64,000 bases of DNA from positions 558,001 through 622,000 of the forward strand of contig NZ_RCDI01000001.1 of the NCBI RefSeq assembly GCF_003675875.1, written 5' to 3'. Origin of the DNA: Halostella limicola. GTDB taxonomy: Archaea > Halobacteriota > Halobacteria > Halobacteriales > Natronoarchaeaceae. Both the position numbers and the translations under genes were made by a program. The notes under the pieces were generated by a model. That model was not told the DNA's origin, made no database searches, and saw only the letters and a list, made by a program, of their open reading frames with translations. Positions within the stretch are counted from its first letter, which is position 1; each line of letters begins with the position of its first letter. This document shows, one piece after another, positions 53,509 through 62,667 of this stretch.

Positions 53509-54821
53509 CGTCTCACCTCCGAGATGCCGTACGCGAACAGGCCGGCGTTTACGATCAGGATCACCTGGATAATCCGGACCATCGACCCGTGGGCGGCCCA
53601 CATCAATCCGATCTCGATCACCGTGGTCGCGGCGAACACGTAGACGAACCGCATTCGGTCCCGAGCGAGTTGGAAGTTGAGAACGACGACCGCGAGGACG
53701 AAGGCGAAGATTGCGACCCCGTACCAGCGGACCAACGGCGCGGCGGCCGCATACGTCGCGCCGAAAAGCAACTCGAGCACTATCGTCGGCACAATCCAGA
53801 ATACCAGAGCGCCTGAACCAGCGGTAACAGCGGTGTAGAGGAGCGCGCGGCGGAGCAACCCGTACATTTCTTCGCCGTTACCGCTCGAGTAATCGCTGGT
53901 GACCTTCGGGAACAGTGCGGTGCTAATCCCGGTTGGAAAGAAAACGAGAACCTTTCCGAGGACGGACGCGGCGGTGTAGAGGCCAGCTTGTTCACCCGGG
54001 AAGAAGTGCCTGACCAGAAGGACGTCTGCGTTTGCCGGTACAGTGATACAAAACCCTGCCAAAACTGCAGGAGGTACAAACCGATAGACCTCGCCGTAGT
54101 CGAACTGGTGGAGCTGGGATAGGTGGCCCTGGTCGGCTGGAAACTGCCTTCGGATGTGAAGCGTGGTTAACGTGAACACGGTCGCAGCAGCGATGACTAC
54201 TGCTCCCAGCGCTCCGTAGATACCGTAGCCAAGGAGTACGAGTCCTGCACCAGCGAATAGTTTGGTGCCGGCTCGGAGAACGTTGTACGCTCCGAGGGGT
54301 GCAAAGCGTTGTAACCCCTCGAACGAGCCCATGTTAGCTGTGACCCCGAACGCGAACGGGATCATACCGGCGACCGTGATCACTGGCCAAACGGACGAGA
54401 GTTGCAGGAACTCACTGATCACAGGACTTGCGAACGATAGCAGTACAGCGATACCGCATCCGACAAGGAATGATCGAAAAACCAACCCGTGATGCAAGGT
54501 CGAAACGCCTTCACCGTCTTCCTTGAGTTCCGCAGTGAACCGACTGGCACTGAACCGGATACCGGACCCGAGTACGCTCACAAGATAGAACAAAGAGAAC
54601 AACGCGCCAAACACGCCATACTGTCCCGGGCCGAGCGCCCGTCCCATGAAGATCTGAAACGCGTAGTTGAGGCCACCACTGAGGACCGTTGCCCCGGCTA
54701 AGAGGCTACCGTGATGAAGCAGGTCATCGTCGGTCAACAGTTGTCTAACAGTGATGACTGCGTGATCGAGGATGTCTCCTGTCTTCTCGAAAAACCCCAA
54801 TTCGTCGTGCTCACCTGCCAT
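53505..54821 (-). CDS. polysaccharide flippase (Wzx/MATE type), second
   Basis: A 438-aa membrane protein with about 12 helices. A helical N-terminal extension (ELGFFEKTGDILDHAV) leads to GATVLSGGLNYAFQIFMGRAL, the Wzx signature, followed by LGPGQYGVFGALFSLFY. It should flip lipid-linked glycans. It is the first gene of the long minus-strand run (flippase, GT2, GT4, GT2, GT4, methyltransferase), all coupled or within 6 nt. Confidence 0.9.
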   Translation of the reverse strand: MAGEHDELGFFEKTGDILDHAVITVRQLLTDDDLLHHGSLLAGATVLSGGLNYAFQIFMGRALGPGQYGVFGALFSLFYLVSVLGSGIRFSASRFTAELKEDGEGVSTLHHGLVFRSFLVGCGIAVLLSFASPVISEFLQLSSVWPVITVAGMIPFAFGVTANMGSFEGLQRFAPLGAYNVLRAGTKLFAGAGLVLLGYGIYGALGAVVIAAATVFTLTTLHIRRQFPADQGHLSQLHQFDYGEVYRFVPPAVLAGFCITVPANADVLLVRHFFPGEQAGLYTAASVLGKVLVFFPTGISTALFPKVTSDYSSGNGEEMYGLLRRALLYTAVTAGSGALVFWIVPTIVLELLFGATYAAAAPLVRWYGVAIFAFVLAVVVLNFQLARDRMRFVYVFAATTVIEIGLMWAAHGSMVRIIQVILIVNAGLFAYGISEVRR

Positions 54822-55170
54822 ACTTATCGTCTGATGTGTATAACCGAGGAAATTGGACTATCCTCCTATCAAATCCACAACTACGCTTAGCGGCCCAGCG
54901 ACAACAATTGAGGATAATGGAGGAGAGTTTTCCTTTCATTCCTACTTCTGGCTTTATCTCTTATTCGACAGTGAGGGCACGGACTTTGCTAGCGCAACTC
55001 ACTATTCACCAGCCATAAAGATTCGTCCGATTAACACTATAATTAGACAATTGCGGGTATGAGGAGCGAACCACCAAGAGGAGCTCCGGTTTCCTACAGG
55101 GTTAAGTTTGGCAATATTATAATAACAAAAATGCCATCAGTGGTTCTACACTACGGTCTCTCCTGGATTT
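54822..55170. other. intergenic, about 350 nt
   Basis: This lies between the flippase start and the stop of the HTH gene, both on the minus strand. It must hold the promoter of the long glycan run. TA-rich words are seen near 54836-54845. No coding frame is credible. Confidence 0.5.
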
Positions 55171-55926
55171 TCAATCAGAAGCGCTCTCATTCGTAGAGGA
55201 GACTTCCGAGATAGACTCCTCATCGGACTCGTTCTCGGCGTCCGGCCCTTGGTCCGTATTGCCTACGGGAATCGAATCAGGGTCAGCATTGAGCAAGGCG
55301 TTAATAGAACTTGAAGCAGTGTTAGACGAGGGCTCGTGAATATCATATTTTATCATGTATCGACGGACTGTCTGTGGAGTCACATCAACATCAAGCGCGT
55401 CTGTCATCTCAGCAAATGACGAGTATAATTCGTAGACCTCCTGTAGCCGATCGGGATCACGATAGGGAGGGAGGTCGTCAGTGTCCGGAGGTTCGGAGTG
55501 ACGTCTTGCTTGCGACACGGCCTCAGTAGGAGATTGATCCGGATTTTGAGCCTCCTGTTTTTGCTGCCCTTCTTCATGTCCTATATCGTTGTTCGACCCG
55601 TGATCAACTCCCGATGGTGACTTGCTCCGGGATATTGTATCTTTCTCTCCATTCTCCGGAAAAGCTCTGGCCTGGAATTGAATGCGCAACGCCCCATTAT
55701 CTTTCACTCGGGCGTCTTCAATGGAAACCGCTTTTTCAGTATCTATGTCTGAATTTTCTAGAAACGGTATTTCGACGTCCATCTCCATTGAAACAGCCCC
55801 CGTCTCGGTATCTTCGTCCACGTTCTCCAGTAGCGTCGCTGTGGTGAAGTCCGTCTCCGAACTTGATTTTTCGATTCCAGCACACACTGCAGCCAGTTGT
55901 TGTAATGCTTCACTCACCCCCATCAT
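55171..55926 (-). CDS. acidic HTH protein with N-terminal effector-like region
   Basis: A 251-aa protein (ATG at 55926, another at 55923). Its N-terminus (VSEALQQLAAVCAGIEK) is a helix, followed by acidic beta-like segments (VSMEMDVEIPFLE, ALRIQFQARAF). A disordered acidic linker follows, then an HTH near residues 163-196 (LQEVYELYSSFAEMTDALDV, then TPQTVRRYMIKYDIHEP). The C-terminus is acidic and Ser-rich. The HTH style suggests DNA binding. Its place between two glycan runs suggests it may regulate them. Some similar proteins in haloarchaea have unknown function. Confidence 0.65.
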   Translation of the reverse strand: MMGVSEALQQLAAVCAGIEKSSSETDFTTATLLENVDEDTETGAVSMEMDVEIPFLENSDIDTEKAVSIEDARVKDNGALRIQFQARAFPENGEKDTISRSKSPSGVDHGSNNDIGHEEGQQKQEAQNPDQSPTEAVSQARRHSEPPDTDDLPPYRDPDRLQEVYELYSSFAEMTDALDVDVTPQTVRRYMIKYDIHEPSSNTASSSINALLNADPDSIPVGNTDQGPDAENESDEESISEVSSTNESASD

Positions 55927-56609
55927 AGTGAAAATCGGTTCCCCCTGAGCACTCTTATAGCTCTACGATAGTTCACGGCCTTATGAATGAATTTTTATAA
56001 AAGTAGCGTTCCGCTGGTTATTGAATTGAGAATATAAGTAATATATAATATCGGGTTAGAGCCATAGAGAGCTTAGAAGAAATTCCTGATCAAACAATTC
56101 TCGGTGCCAGAAATCCGGGGGCGAACTCTCAATCCCACCGCCGGGATCTCTCTGAGAGATAGATTTCGATGATCTGGATTCCGGATGTCTAGACCATGCT
56201 AGAGTCATGTATTCATACTAACCCCTTTGTGCTATCTATGAAGAGTACTCTGCGATTTCTCTTCTACTAGTGGAAATAGTGTCCTCTGATATTGTTTCTC
56301 TTTCCCGTACTATGGCAGAGAAACATAAGGGATAGACATGATATTTAAATGTTGTATACAGTACGTGTTATATGTTAATCAGGTGATTTTGATACTACCG
56401 AATTTCATTCTTAACGATAGAATAACTTGATATAGTGGGTTTGTTACTAAGATTACACGTGTAGCAGGGAGATGGTATGTTAGATAGCAGTATAAATAGC
56501 TATTGCGATCAAAGGTATCTGTCACCCAGTTCGGCCACTCATATCATGGAGAATCATCTGAGGAAGGCCTTGTCTACATGCACTGAGATTAAGAAAAGAC
56601 CATAGAGTA
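55927..56609. other. AT-rich 680-nt divergent regulatory region
   Basis: The largest AT-rich spacer in the glycan zone lies between the HTH gene (minus) and the plus-strand GT4 operon. A good TATA box for the operon is at 56491-56499, and CTATAAGA near 55953-55960 on the minus strand could drive the HTH gene as a leaderless transcript. No open frame is credible. Its length suggests regulation or a small RNA. Confidence 0.5.
56491..56499 (+). promoter_or_regulatory. TATA box for the GT4-Gfo-GT4-AlkP operon
   Basis: TATAAATAG lies about 110 nt before the ATG at 56610. It would give a leader of about 85 nt, long for haloarchaea. Confidence 0.5.
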
Positions 56610-57836
56610 ATGCCGGACGGGGTATCATCGCCGAATCAGGCAATGAGCAGCCCACCAGCTCTCCAAAAATCCACGATTGAGGGTGGCCGGGAAAAGGACC
56701 GAGAGAGCGTACGCGTCTTGCTATGCACTGACTACCTCCCTCCGAGTGACGGAGGGGTCGAACAGGTCGTTGAAGAACTCGCACGGCGGTTGAACGACCG
56801 AGGCCACGAAGTCGGAGTGTTCACTCTTTATTCCTCGGATGACTCAATCGAGTTATCTGGCCACCCCGATATCGCGGTGTTCGGATCCTCCAAGGTCGAT
56901 CTGACCGATCTTATCGGTCTCCAAAGCGCCGTATCGATTCCTGCCGTACGAGACTTTAGGCGTGTAATCTCCCGGTTCAGCCCGGATATCGTTCACGTTC
57001 ACAACAGGTTCTTCTACACCTCTTACCTCGGATTACTATACAAATTCCCCCACGAGTACTCGCTCGTGACGACGATGCATCTGGGGGAACTGGAACACAT
57101 CGACGGTGCAGGAGGGATCGCAGCGAACGTCTTCCAGTCTCTGTTCGCCAGACAACTCGCCCGCCAAAGCGATGCAGTACTCGGTGTCAGTGACGCAGTT
57201 ACCGATCTTGCCTGCTCCTTGGGGTCAGGCCAAGCGAAGACGGTACCCAACTCCGTCGATCTGTCTCGCTTCGACGTTCCGCGGTCAGAGTTCGATAAGA
57301 CGCTTCTCTACGTCGGACGATTGGTCCGTAACAACGGTCCGCAGGACCTCGTTCGGGCGGTACCGAATATCGTGGACGAACACCCCGACGCCCACGTCCA
57401 CGTCGTCGGGGATGGCACACTCAAACCAGACTTAGAGCGACTCGTGGACTCACTCTCCGTCTCCGACTCCGTGACGATCCACGGCTTCGTTGACGATATC
57501 CTCCGGATGTACGAGGACGCCGATGTTTTCTGCCGTCCGTCGTACTCGGAAGGGTTGCCCCTGACGTTGCTCGAATCCATGGCGACGTACTCGGTTCCGG
57601 TCGTCACGCCGGTCGCCGGCGCGAAGGAAGTCCTCACGGAGGACCAGACAGGGCATTTCGTCCAAGTTCAGAATCCAGACTCCATCGCGTCCACCGTCAA
57701 TCATCTCTTCCACAATCCCGACGGGGTAGAACAGATAGCCGAAGCCGCTCGTTCATACGTGGAACGCCGACACAGTTGGGAGCACCGCGCGGAAGATATC
57801 GAACGAACCTACAGAGAGGTGCTAAACCATGGATAA
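56610..57836 (+). CDS. family GT4 glycosyltransferase
   Basis: A 408-aa protein (ATG at 56610; an in-frame ATG at 56643 is possible). RVLLCTDYLPPSDGGVEQVV is the donor-domain loop typical of GT4. TLLYVGRLVRNNGPQDLVRA opens the second domain. The EX7E motif is YSEGLPLTLLESMATYSVPVV. It leads the plus-strand operon and overlaps the dehydrogenase start by 8 nt. Sugar unknown. Confidence 0.88.
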   Translation: MPDGVSSPNQAMSSPPALQKSTIEGGREKDRESVRVLLCTDYLPPSDGGVEQVVEELARRLNDRGHEVGVFTLYSSDDSIELSGHPDIAVFGSSKVDLTDLIGLQSAVSIPAVRDFRRVISRFSPDIVHVHNRFFYTSYLGLLYKFPHEYSLVTTMHLGELEHIDGAGGIAANVFQSLFARQLARQSDAVLGVSDAVTDLACSLGSGQAKTVPNSVDLSRFDVPRSEFDKTLLYVGRLVRNNGPQDLVRAVPNIVDEHPDAHVHVVGDGTLKPDLERLVDSLSVSDSVTIHGFVDDILRMYEDADVFCRPSYSEGLPLTLLESMATYSVPVVTPVAGAKEVLTEDQTGHFVQVQNPDSIASTVNHLFHNPDGVEQIAEAARSYVERRHSWEHRAEDIERTYREVLNHG

Positions 57837-58878
57837 GTTCTCCGTCGGCGTTGCGGGCTGCGGAGCGATCGCCACGGAGCGTCACATCCCGGCGATCAAA
57901 AACAGCGACCAAGCACAGCTCCGAGCGGTGTACGACCATAAGCTGCCGAACGCCGAACGAGCCGCCTCCCGATTCGACGTTCCGTACGAGTACGCGGACT
58001 TCGATCGATTCCTCGACGATGTCGACGTCACCACTATCGCCACGCCGCCCTTCGTCCACCGCGATCTCACGGTCGCAGCGTTACGGTCGGACACTCACGT
58101 CCTCTGTGAGAAACCGTTCGCAGTGGAGAAGTCGGACGCCGAGGCCATGCTCGAAGCGGCCGAGCGGTACAACGCTCGGTTAGGCATCGTCCACAACTTC
58201 CTTTTCGCCGATTCGGTCAAAAAGGCGAAAACGAGGGTTCAGAATGGATCCGTCGGAGAGGTGCAGTACGTCAAGGGATTCCAGCTCAGTTCGCCCGCTC
58301 GCGGTCTCCCATCGTGGTACGCGGACCTCCCCTACGACCTCTTTTTCGACGAGTCGCCGCACCTGCTGTATCTCATGGAGGAGTTCATCGGCTCGCTTAC
58401 GCCGACGCACGTCGAGTCCCAGACGGCCGACGAACGACTCAAATCACTTTCTGCGACCTTCGACGGAGAAGACGACCGACGGGGGCAGCTCACGATGCAT
58501 TTCAACGCCCCACTCTCCGAGTGGTACCTGTTCGTGATCGGTACCGAGCAAGTGCTCATCGTGGACGTCTTCCGAGATATCCTGTATGCGTTCGGCAGAG
58601 AGCGGTTCCACTCGTCGGTCGAGGTGTTGCAGACATCGCTTTCAGCTGTGATGCAGATCCTCCTCGGCATCGCGCGATCTGGAATTCGACTGCTCGCCGA
58701 CGATCTTTACTTCGGATTCGCCGACCTGTTCGACCGCTATCTCCAGGCAGTGCGGACCGGCGACGAACCGCCGGTCACCGCTGCAGATGGGTATCGTATC
58801 TTCGACACTATGTACGAAGTCATTGAGTACGACGAACGCTCGATCTCCGCGGCTCACAGAGGGAGTGATTCGAGGTGA
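57829..58878 (+). CDS. Gfo/Idh/MocA-family NAD(P)-dependent dehydrogenase
   Basis: A 349-aa cytoplasmic protein. FSVGVAGCGAIATERHI (GxGxxA at 10-15) binds the nicotinamide dinucleotide. CEKPFA (93-98) contains the catalytic Lys of the family. A C-terminal sheet domain follows with long hydrophobic helices. Family enzymes oxidise or reduce nucleotide sugars, for example giving uronic or amino-sugar precursors. Between two GT4 genes (8-nt and 4-nt overlaps) it probably makes or modifies a donor sugar. Confidence 0.88.
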   Translation: MDKFSVGVAGCGAIATERHIPAIKNSDQAQLRAVYDHKLPNAERAASRFDVPYEYADFDRFLDDVDVTTIATPPFVHRDLTVAALRSDTHVLCEKPFAVEKSDAEAMLEAAERYNARLGIVHNFLFADSVKKAKTRVQNGSVGEVQYVKGFQLSSPARGLPSWYADLPYDLFFDESPHLLYLMEEFIGSLTPTHVESQTADERLKSLSATFDGEDDRRGQLTMHFNAPLSEWYLFVIGTEQVLIVDVFRDILYAFGRERFHSSVEVLQTSLSAVMQILLGIARSGIRLLADDLYFGFADLFDRYLQAVRTGDEPPVTAADGYRIFDTMYEVIEYDERSISAAHRGSDSR

Positions 58879-60083
58879 GCCTTCACGTCGTCCACCTCTA
58901 CGACGGCCACGAGAAGGTCCACGAGGGGCGCGGTTCCGTACCGGACGTCGTATGGAGTCTCGCGTCGCGAACCACCGACCGCGGACACGAAGTGACTGTC
59001 GTCGAACGACAGTGGGAGGACCTGCCAGTGACGGCCGAACACGAGGGGGTAACGTTCCACCGACTCAACCTCTCGACCGGCTCCGACGAGCCGTGGACGG
59101 ACATCCCCTACGAGATGGTTGGGTCGCCGATTGGAGCTACTCGCCTCTTGGGGGATCGGACGAACTTCGCTCTTCAAGCGATACGGCTTCTGCATCACCT
59201 CGAGCCGGATGTCATCCACGTCCATCTCCCCTTCGCAGCCAACGTCGTCGCGACGCTTTCGCCCGGAATGCGGGAGGGGATGGTGTATACGGCACACTTG
59301 GGGGAAACCGAGAGCCGCGTTGAAGAACCGACGTTTTCACCGGACGTCTATCTCGCGAAACGGGTCGGGCGAACGGTCGCGCTGAACCCGAAGATACGGC
59401 GAGCGTTCGCCGAGCGCGGCGTCGCCGAGGATCGGTTGGTGCTCGTCCCGAACGGCGTCGACGTGCAGCGGTTCTCAGATGTTGATCCTGAGGTTCGAGC
59501 GCGAACGTGCGAGGAGTACGCGATCGATGGTGATCCTGTCGTCTTGTTCGTCGGCACTGTCACGCCGCGGAAGGGCGTTCATGAACTCGTCGAAGCAGCG
59601 TCGGAGATCGTCGATGATCACGACGGCGTGCAGTTCGTCGTCGTCGGACGGACCGACCTAGAACCCGACTACACGGAGACGGTCCGTGACGCTATCGCCG
59701 CGGCCGGGATCGAAGACCAAGTGACGCTCACTGGGTTCGTCTCTGAGGAGGAACTCTTGGCGTTCTACGATCTGGCGGACCTGTTCGTGCTTCCGTCCTA
59801 CGAGGAGGGATCGAGTATCGCCGTCACGGAGGCGATGGCGGCCGGTCTCCCCGTAGTCGGAAGCGATATCGACGGTATCGCCCAGCAGATCGACCATGGG
59901 ACCCACGGACTGTTGACGCCACCGGGTGACACGGCGACGCTCGCGGAGCACCTCTCGCGGCTTATCGAGGACGCGGACGAACGAGCCGCGATGCAGTCGG
60001 CGATCGACGCCCGCGCACGCGAACTCTCGTGGGACCGGGTGACCGACCGCATGGTGGAGGTCTACGCGGAGGTGGCAAGATGA
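58875..60083 (+). CDS. family GT4 glycosyltransferase
   Basis: A 402-aa protein from a GTG at 58875 overlapping the previous stop (GTGA). SLHVVHLYDGHEKVHEGRGS starts the first domain. DPVVLFVGTVTPRKGVHELV begins the second. EX7E is YEEGSSIAVTEAMAAGLPVVG. Its stop overlaps the next AlkP gene's ATG. A cytoplasmic sugar transferase in glycan assembly. Confidence 0.9.
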   Translation: MSLHVVHLYDGHEKVHEGRGSVPDVVWSLASRTTDRGHEVTVVERQWEDLPVTAEHEGVTFHRLNLSTGSDEPWTDIPYEMVGSPIGATRLLGDRTNFALQAIRLLHHLEPDVIHVHLPFAANVVATLSPGMREGMVYTAHLGETESRVEEPTFSPDVYLAKRVGRTVALNPKIRRAFAERGVAEDRLVLVPNGVDVQRFSDVDPEVRARTCEEYAIDGDPVVLFVGTVTPRKGVHELVEAASEIVDDHDGVQFVVVGRTDLEPDYTETVRDAIAAAGIEDQVTLTGFVSEEELLAFYDLADLFVLPSYEEGSSIAVTEAMAAGLPVVGSDIDGIAQQIDHGTHGLLTPPGDTATLAEHLSRLIEDADERAAMQSAIDARARELSWDRVTDRMVEVYAEVAR

Positions 60084-61345
60084 GAAACACGATACTCGTC
60101 ACTCTAGACAGCCTCCGGGCGGACCACTGCGGTTACTGGGGGTACGACCGGGAGACGTCACCAACGCTCGACCGGATGGCCGAGGAGGGGGTGGTGTTCA
60201 CGAATGCGGTTAGTCCTGGTCCGAGCACACCGGAGTCGATGCCGGTATCGTTCACGGGCGAGTACCCCACGCCGCCGGCCGAGACGGGGGACTCGTCGTT
60301 GCTGACCGAGCGGCGAGAGACCATTCGCCGCCACATGGAGACCCGCGAGACCCTCGCCGAACGGTTTTCGTCCGCTGGTTACGCGACCGCGGGCTTCTCG
60401 CCGAACCCGTACACGTCACGGTACTTCGGGTTCGACGCCGGGTTCGACCGCTACGAGGACTTCATGGGCGGATCGCGGGAGCGACTCTACCAAGGAATAC
60501 TCGAGGGGGCCCTTGAGGGGACGTCGCTCGCCGCCGTCCTCCCAGTCCGAATTCTCCTCAACTGGGTGCAACGCGAGGAGGTGTTCAAGCCCTGGGAAGC
60601 GTTCTACGACGAACTCCGCGACTGGGTCGCGGACGTCGAGGGACCGTACTTCCTCTGGGTGTTGCTGATGGACACGCACGACCCCTACTTGGTCCCGTCG
60701 GAGTATCGCACGCAGTCACGCGCCGCGATGTACCAGGCCAACTATCGGTTGTGGCGACAGAACCACGAACCGCCGTTCTCGGAAACGACCCACGAGCGGC
60801 TCGTGCGAGCGTACGACGATACGATCCGATACGCCGATGATTTCCTTGCTCGACTCCGATCGGACTTCGGCGAGACCGACCCGCTCATCGTTGTCCACGG
60901 CGACCACGGTGAGGCGTTCGGCGAACACGGCACCTACGGCCACCACGCCCGCCTGTACGAGGAGAACGTACACGTCCCGTTCGTCGTTGACGGCGGTCCG
61001 ACGGGAACCGTGAAAGCGCCCGTCTCACTCCGTGAGATACCGGACCTGCTCTGGACGTTCGCAGTCGAAGAGTCGACGCCGATACCTGACGGTTCCCCGG
61101 CGGTTGCGCGCACGCTCGACGGAAACCGCATCGCCGCGCGCGACCGACGGTGGAAGTACATCCGCAACGGCGGCCGCGAGGACGAACTCTACGCGCTCGC
61201 GGACGGAACCGGAGAAACCAATCCCGTGACTGACGAGAGCTTCAAAGAGACGCCACGGCGGCTCACCGATCAGTGGAGGGAGTCGTTCCGGGAGCGGGAG
61301 CGGATCGCTGCCGCTGCGGGCGATATTGGGGAGGAATTACTATGA
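60080..61345 (+). CDS. alkaline-phosphatase-superfamily (sulfatase-like) enzyme 5
   Basis: A 421-aa protein from the ATG at 60080 (ATGA overlap). No signal peptide: it starts MRNTILVTLDSLRADHCGYW with Asp10. The nucleophile site is STPESMPVSFTG: Ser53-Met54-Pro55. VHGDHGEAFGEHGTYGHH is the second metal/His cluster. It is very similar to the next gene (DSLRADHCGYWGYDRETS shared), showing a tandem duplication. Coupled on both sides to glycosyltransferases or its twin. Confidence 0.85.
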   Translation: MRNTILVTLDSLRADHCGYWGYDRETSPTLDRMAEEGVVFTNAVSPGPSTPESMPVSFTGEYPTPPAETGDSSLLTERRETIRRHMETRETLAERFSSAGYATAGFSPNPYTSRYFGFDAGFDRYEDFMGGSRERLYQGILEGALEGTSLAAVLPVRILLNWVQREEVFKPWEAFYDELRDWVADVEGPYFLWVLLMDTHDPYLVPSEYRTQSRAAMYQANYRLWRQNHEPPFSETTHERLVRAYDDTIRYADDFLARLRSDFGETDPLIVVHGDHGEAFGEHGTYGHHARLYEENVHVPFVVDGGPTGTVKAPVSLREIPDLLWTFAVEESTPIPDGSPAVARTLDGNRIAARDRRWKYIRNGGREDELYALADGTGETNPVTDESFKETPRRLTDQWRESFRERERIAAAAGDIGEELL

Positions 61346-62667
61346 GTGACGATGAGAGAGACCAGCGAAACGTAGTGTTGGTGACCGTGGACAGTCTCCG
61401 TGCGGACCACTGCGGCTACTGGGGGTACGACCGAGAGACGTCGCCGACCCTCGATCGGATGGCCGAAGAGGGATTCGTCTTCGAGCAGGCCTTCGCACCG
61501 GGACCGAGCACGTACGAATCGATGCCGGCCATCTTCACGGGGCGTCACATGACGAGCTTCTCACCGAACGTCGAGTCCAGTGATGGCGACGAAGATGCGA
61601 TCGATGCACGGACCCGGAACATCCGGATGAACATGAACGCGCCGACCATCCCAGAATGGTTCGCCGAGCAGGGGTACGCCACGGGGGCGTTCACGACGAA
61701 TCCGTACACTGGTGCTCATACGGGGTTCGCCCGAGGCTTCGACCACTACGAAGACTTCATGGGGGACGGCGAGGGCCCGCTGATGCGGAAGGCGGCGCAT
61801 CTTCCTGTCCTTTCCGAAATCAAGCACGTAATTACGCTTCTCCGCGGCGATCGCGCTTCGAAGCAGTGGACCGAGTACTACGACCGCATTATCGAGTGGG
61901 TGGAAGACGTCGATGATCCGTACTTCCTGTGGGTGTTCCTGCTCGACACGCACACCCCTTACCTCGCCGATTCGGAACATCGGGCCGAGACGGATGTCAG
62001 CCACCTCGAGATGTACTATCACAACTGGCGGCTGTGGATGGAGAAGAAGTGGCGCGCGGACGAAAACCACTCATCGCTAGACCAGGAGACGCTCGTCGAC
62101 CTCTACGACGCGACGATCGCGTCGGTCGACGATTTCCTTTCGTCGCTTCTGGAGGATCTGGGAGATACGGATCCCATAGTCGTCGTTCACTCCGACCACG
62201 GCGAGGCGTTCGGCGAACACGGCACCTACGGTCATGATGCACAGCTCTACGAGGAGAACCTCCACGTCCCGCTCATCGTCCACGGAAACGGGCTCACGGG
62301 GCGAACAACGACGCCGGTGTCGCTAACCCAACTTCCAGAACTACTACAGCACCTTGCAACCGGCGCTGAACAGCTTTCAACGGTGAACCAACCCGGCACA
62401 GTTCTCTCGAAGACGTTCGATGCCGAACAGTTCTGCCTCCGTGGCCCTGACTGGAAGTACGTTTGTCGGACGGATCCTGACGAGAAAACAGTTCAGGACG
62501 ATCGGCTGTACGATTTGCGCCACGATCCCGACGAGCGAGACCCGATAGACAAGCCGGAGTCGCTCGCAGCGGCCTGCCGACAGGCGATTCGTCGTCGACT
62601 CAGTCACGAACGGGAACTCGACGTTCTCGCCGACGGCGTTTCCGCAATTCGGGGTGAACAGTCGTGA
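61342..62667 (+). CDS. alkaline-phosphatase-superfamily (sulfatase-like) enzyme 6
   Basis: A 441-aa protein from the ATG at 61342 (ATGA overlap). VVLVTVDSLRADHCGYWGYD has Asp17. The nucleophile site is STYESMPAIFTGR: Ser60-Met61-Pro62. VHSDHGEAFGEHGTYGHD is the second metal cluster. It is a tandem paralog of the preceding gene and of the 33030-34334 enzyme. The stop overlaps the GT2 start (GTGA). It lacks a signal peptide. Confidence 0.85.
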   Translation: MSDDERDQRNVVLVTVDSLRADHCGYWGYDRETSPTLDRMAEEGFVFEQAFAPGPSTYESMPAIFTGRHMTSFSPNVESSDGDEDAIDARTRNIRMNMNAPTIPEWFAEQGYATGAFTTNPYTGAHTGFARGFDHYEDFMGDGEGPLMRKAAHLPVLSEIKHVITLLRGDRASKQWTEYYDRIIEWVEDVDDPYFLWVFLLDTHTPYLADSEHRAETDVSHLEMYYHNWRLWMEKKWRADENHSSLDQETLVDLYDATIASVDDFLSSLLEDLGDTDPIVVVHSDHGEAFGEHGTYGHDAQLYEENLHVPLIVHGNGLTGRTTTPVSLTQLPELLQHLATGAEQLSTVNQPGTVLSKTFDAEQFCLRGPDWKYVCRTDPDEKTVQDDRLYDLRHDPDERDPIDKPESLAAACRQAIRRRLSHERELDVLADGVSAIRGEQS

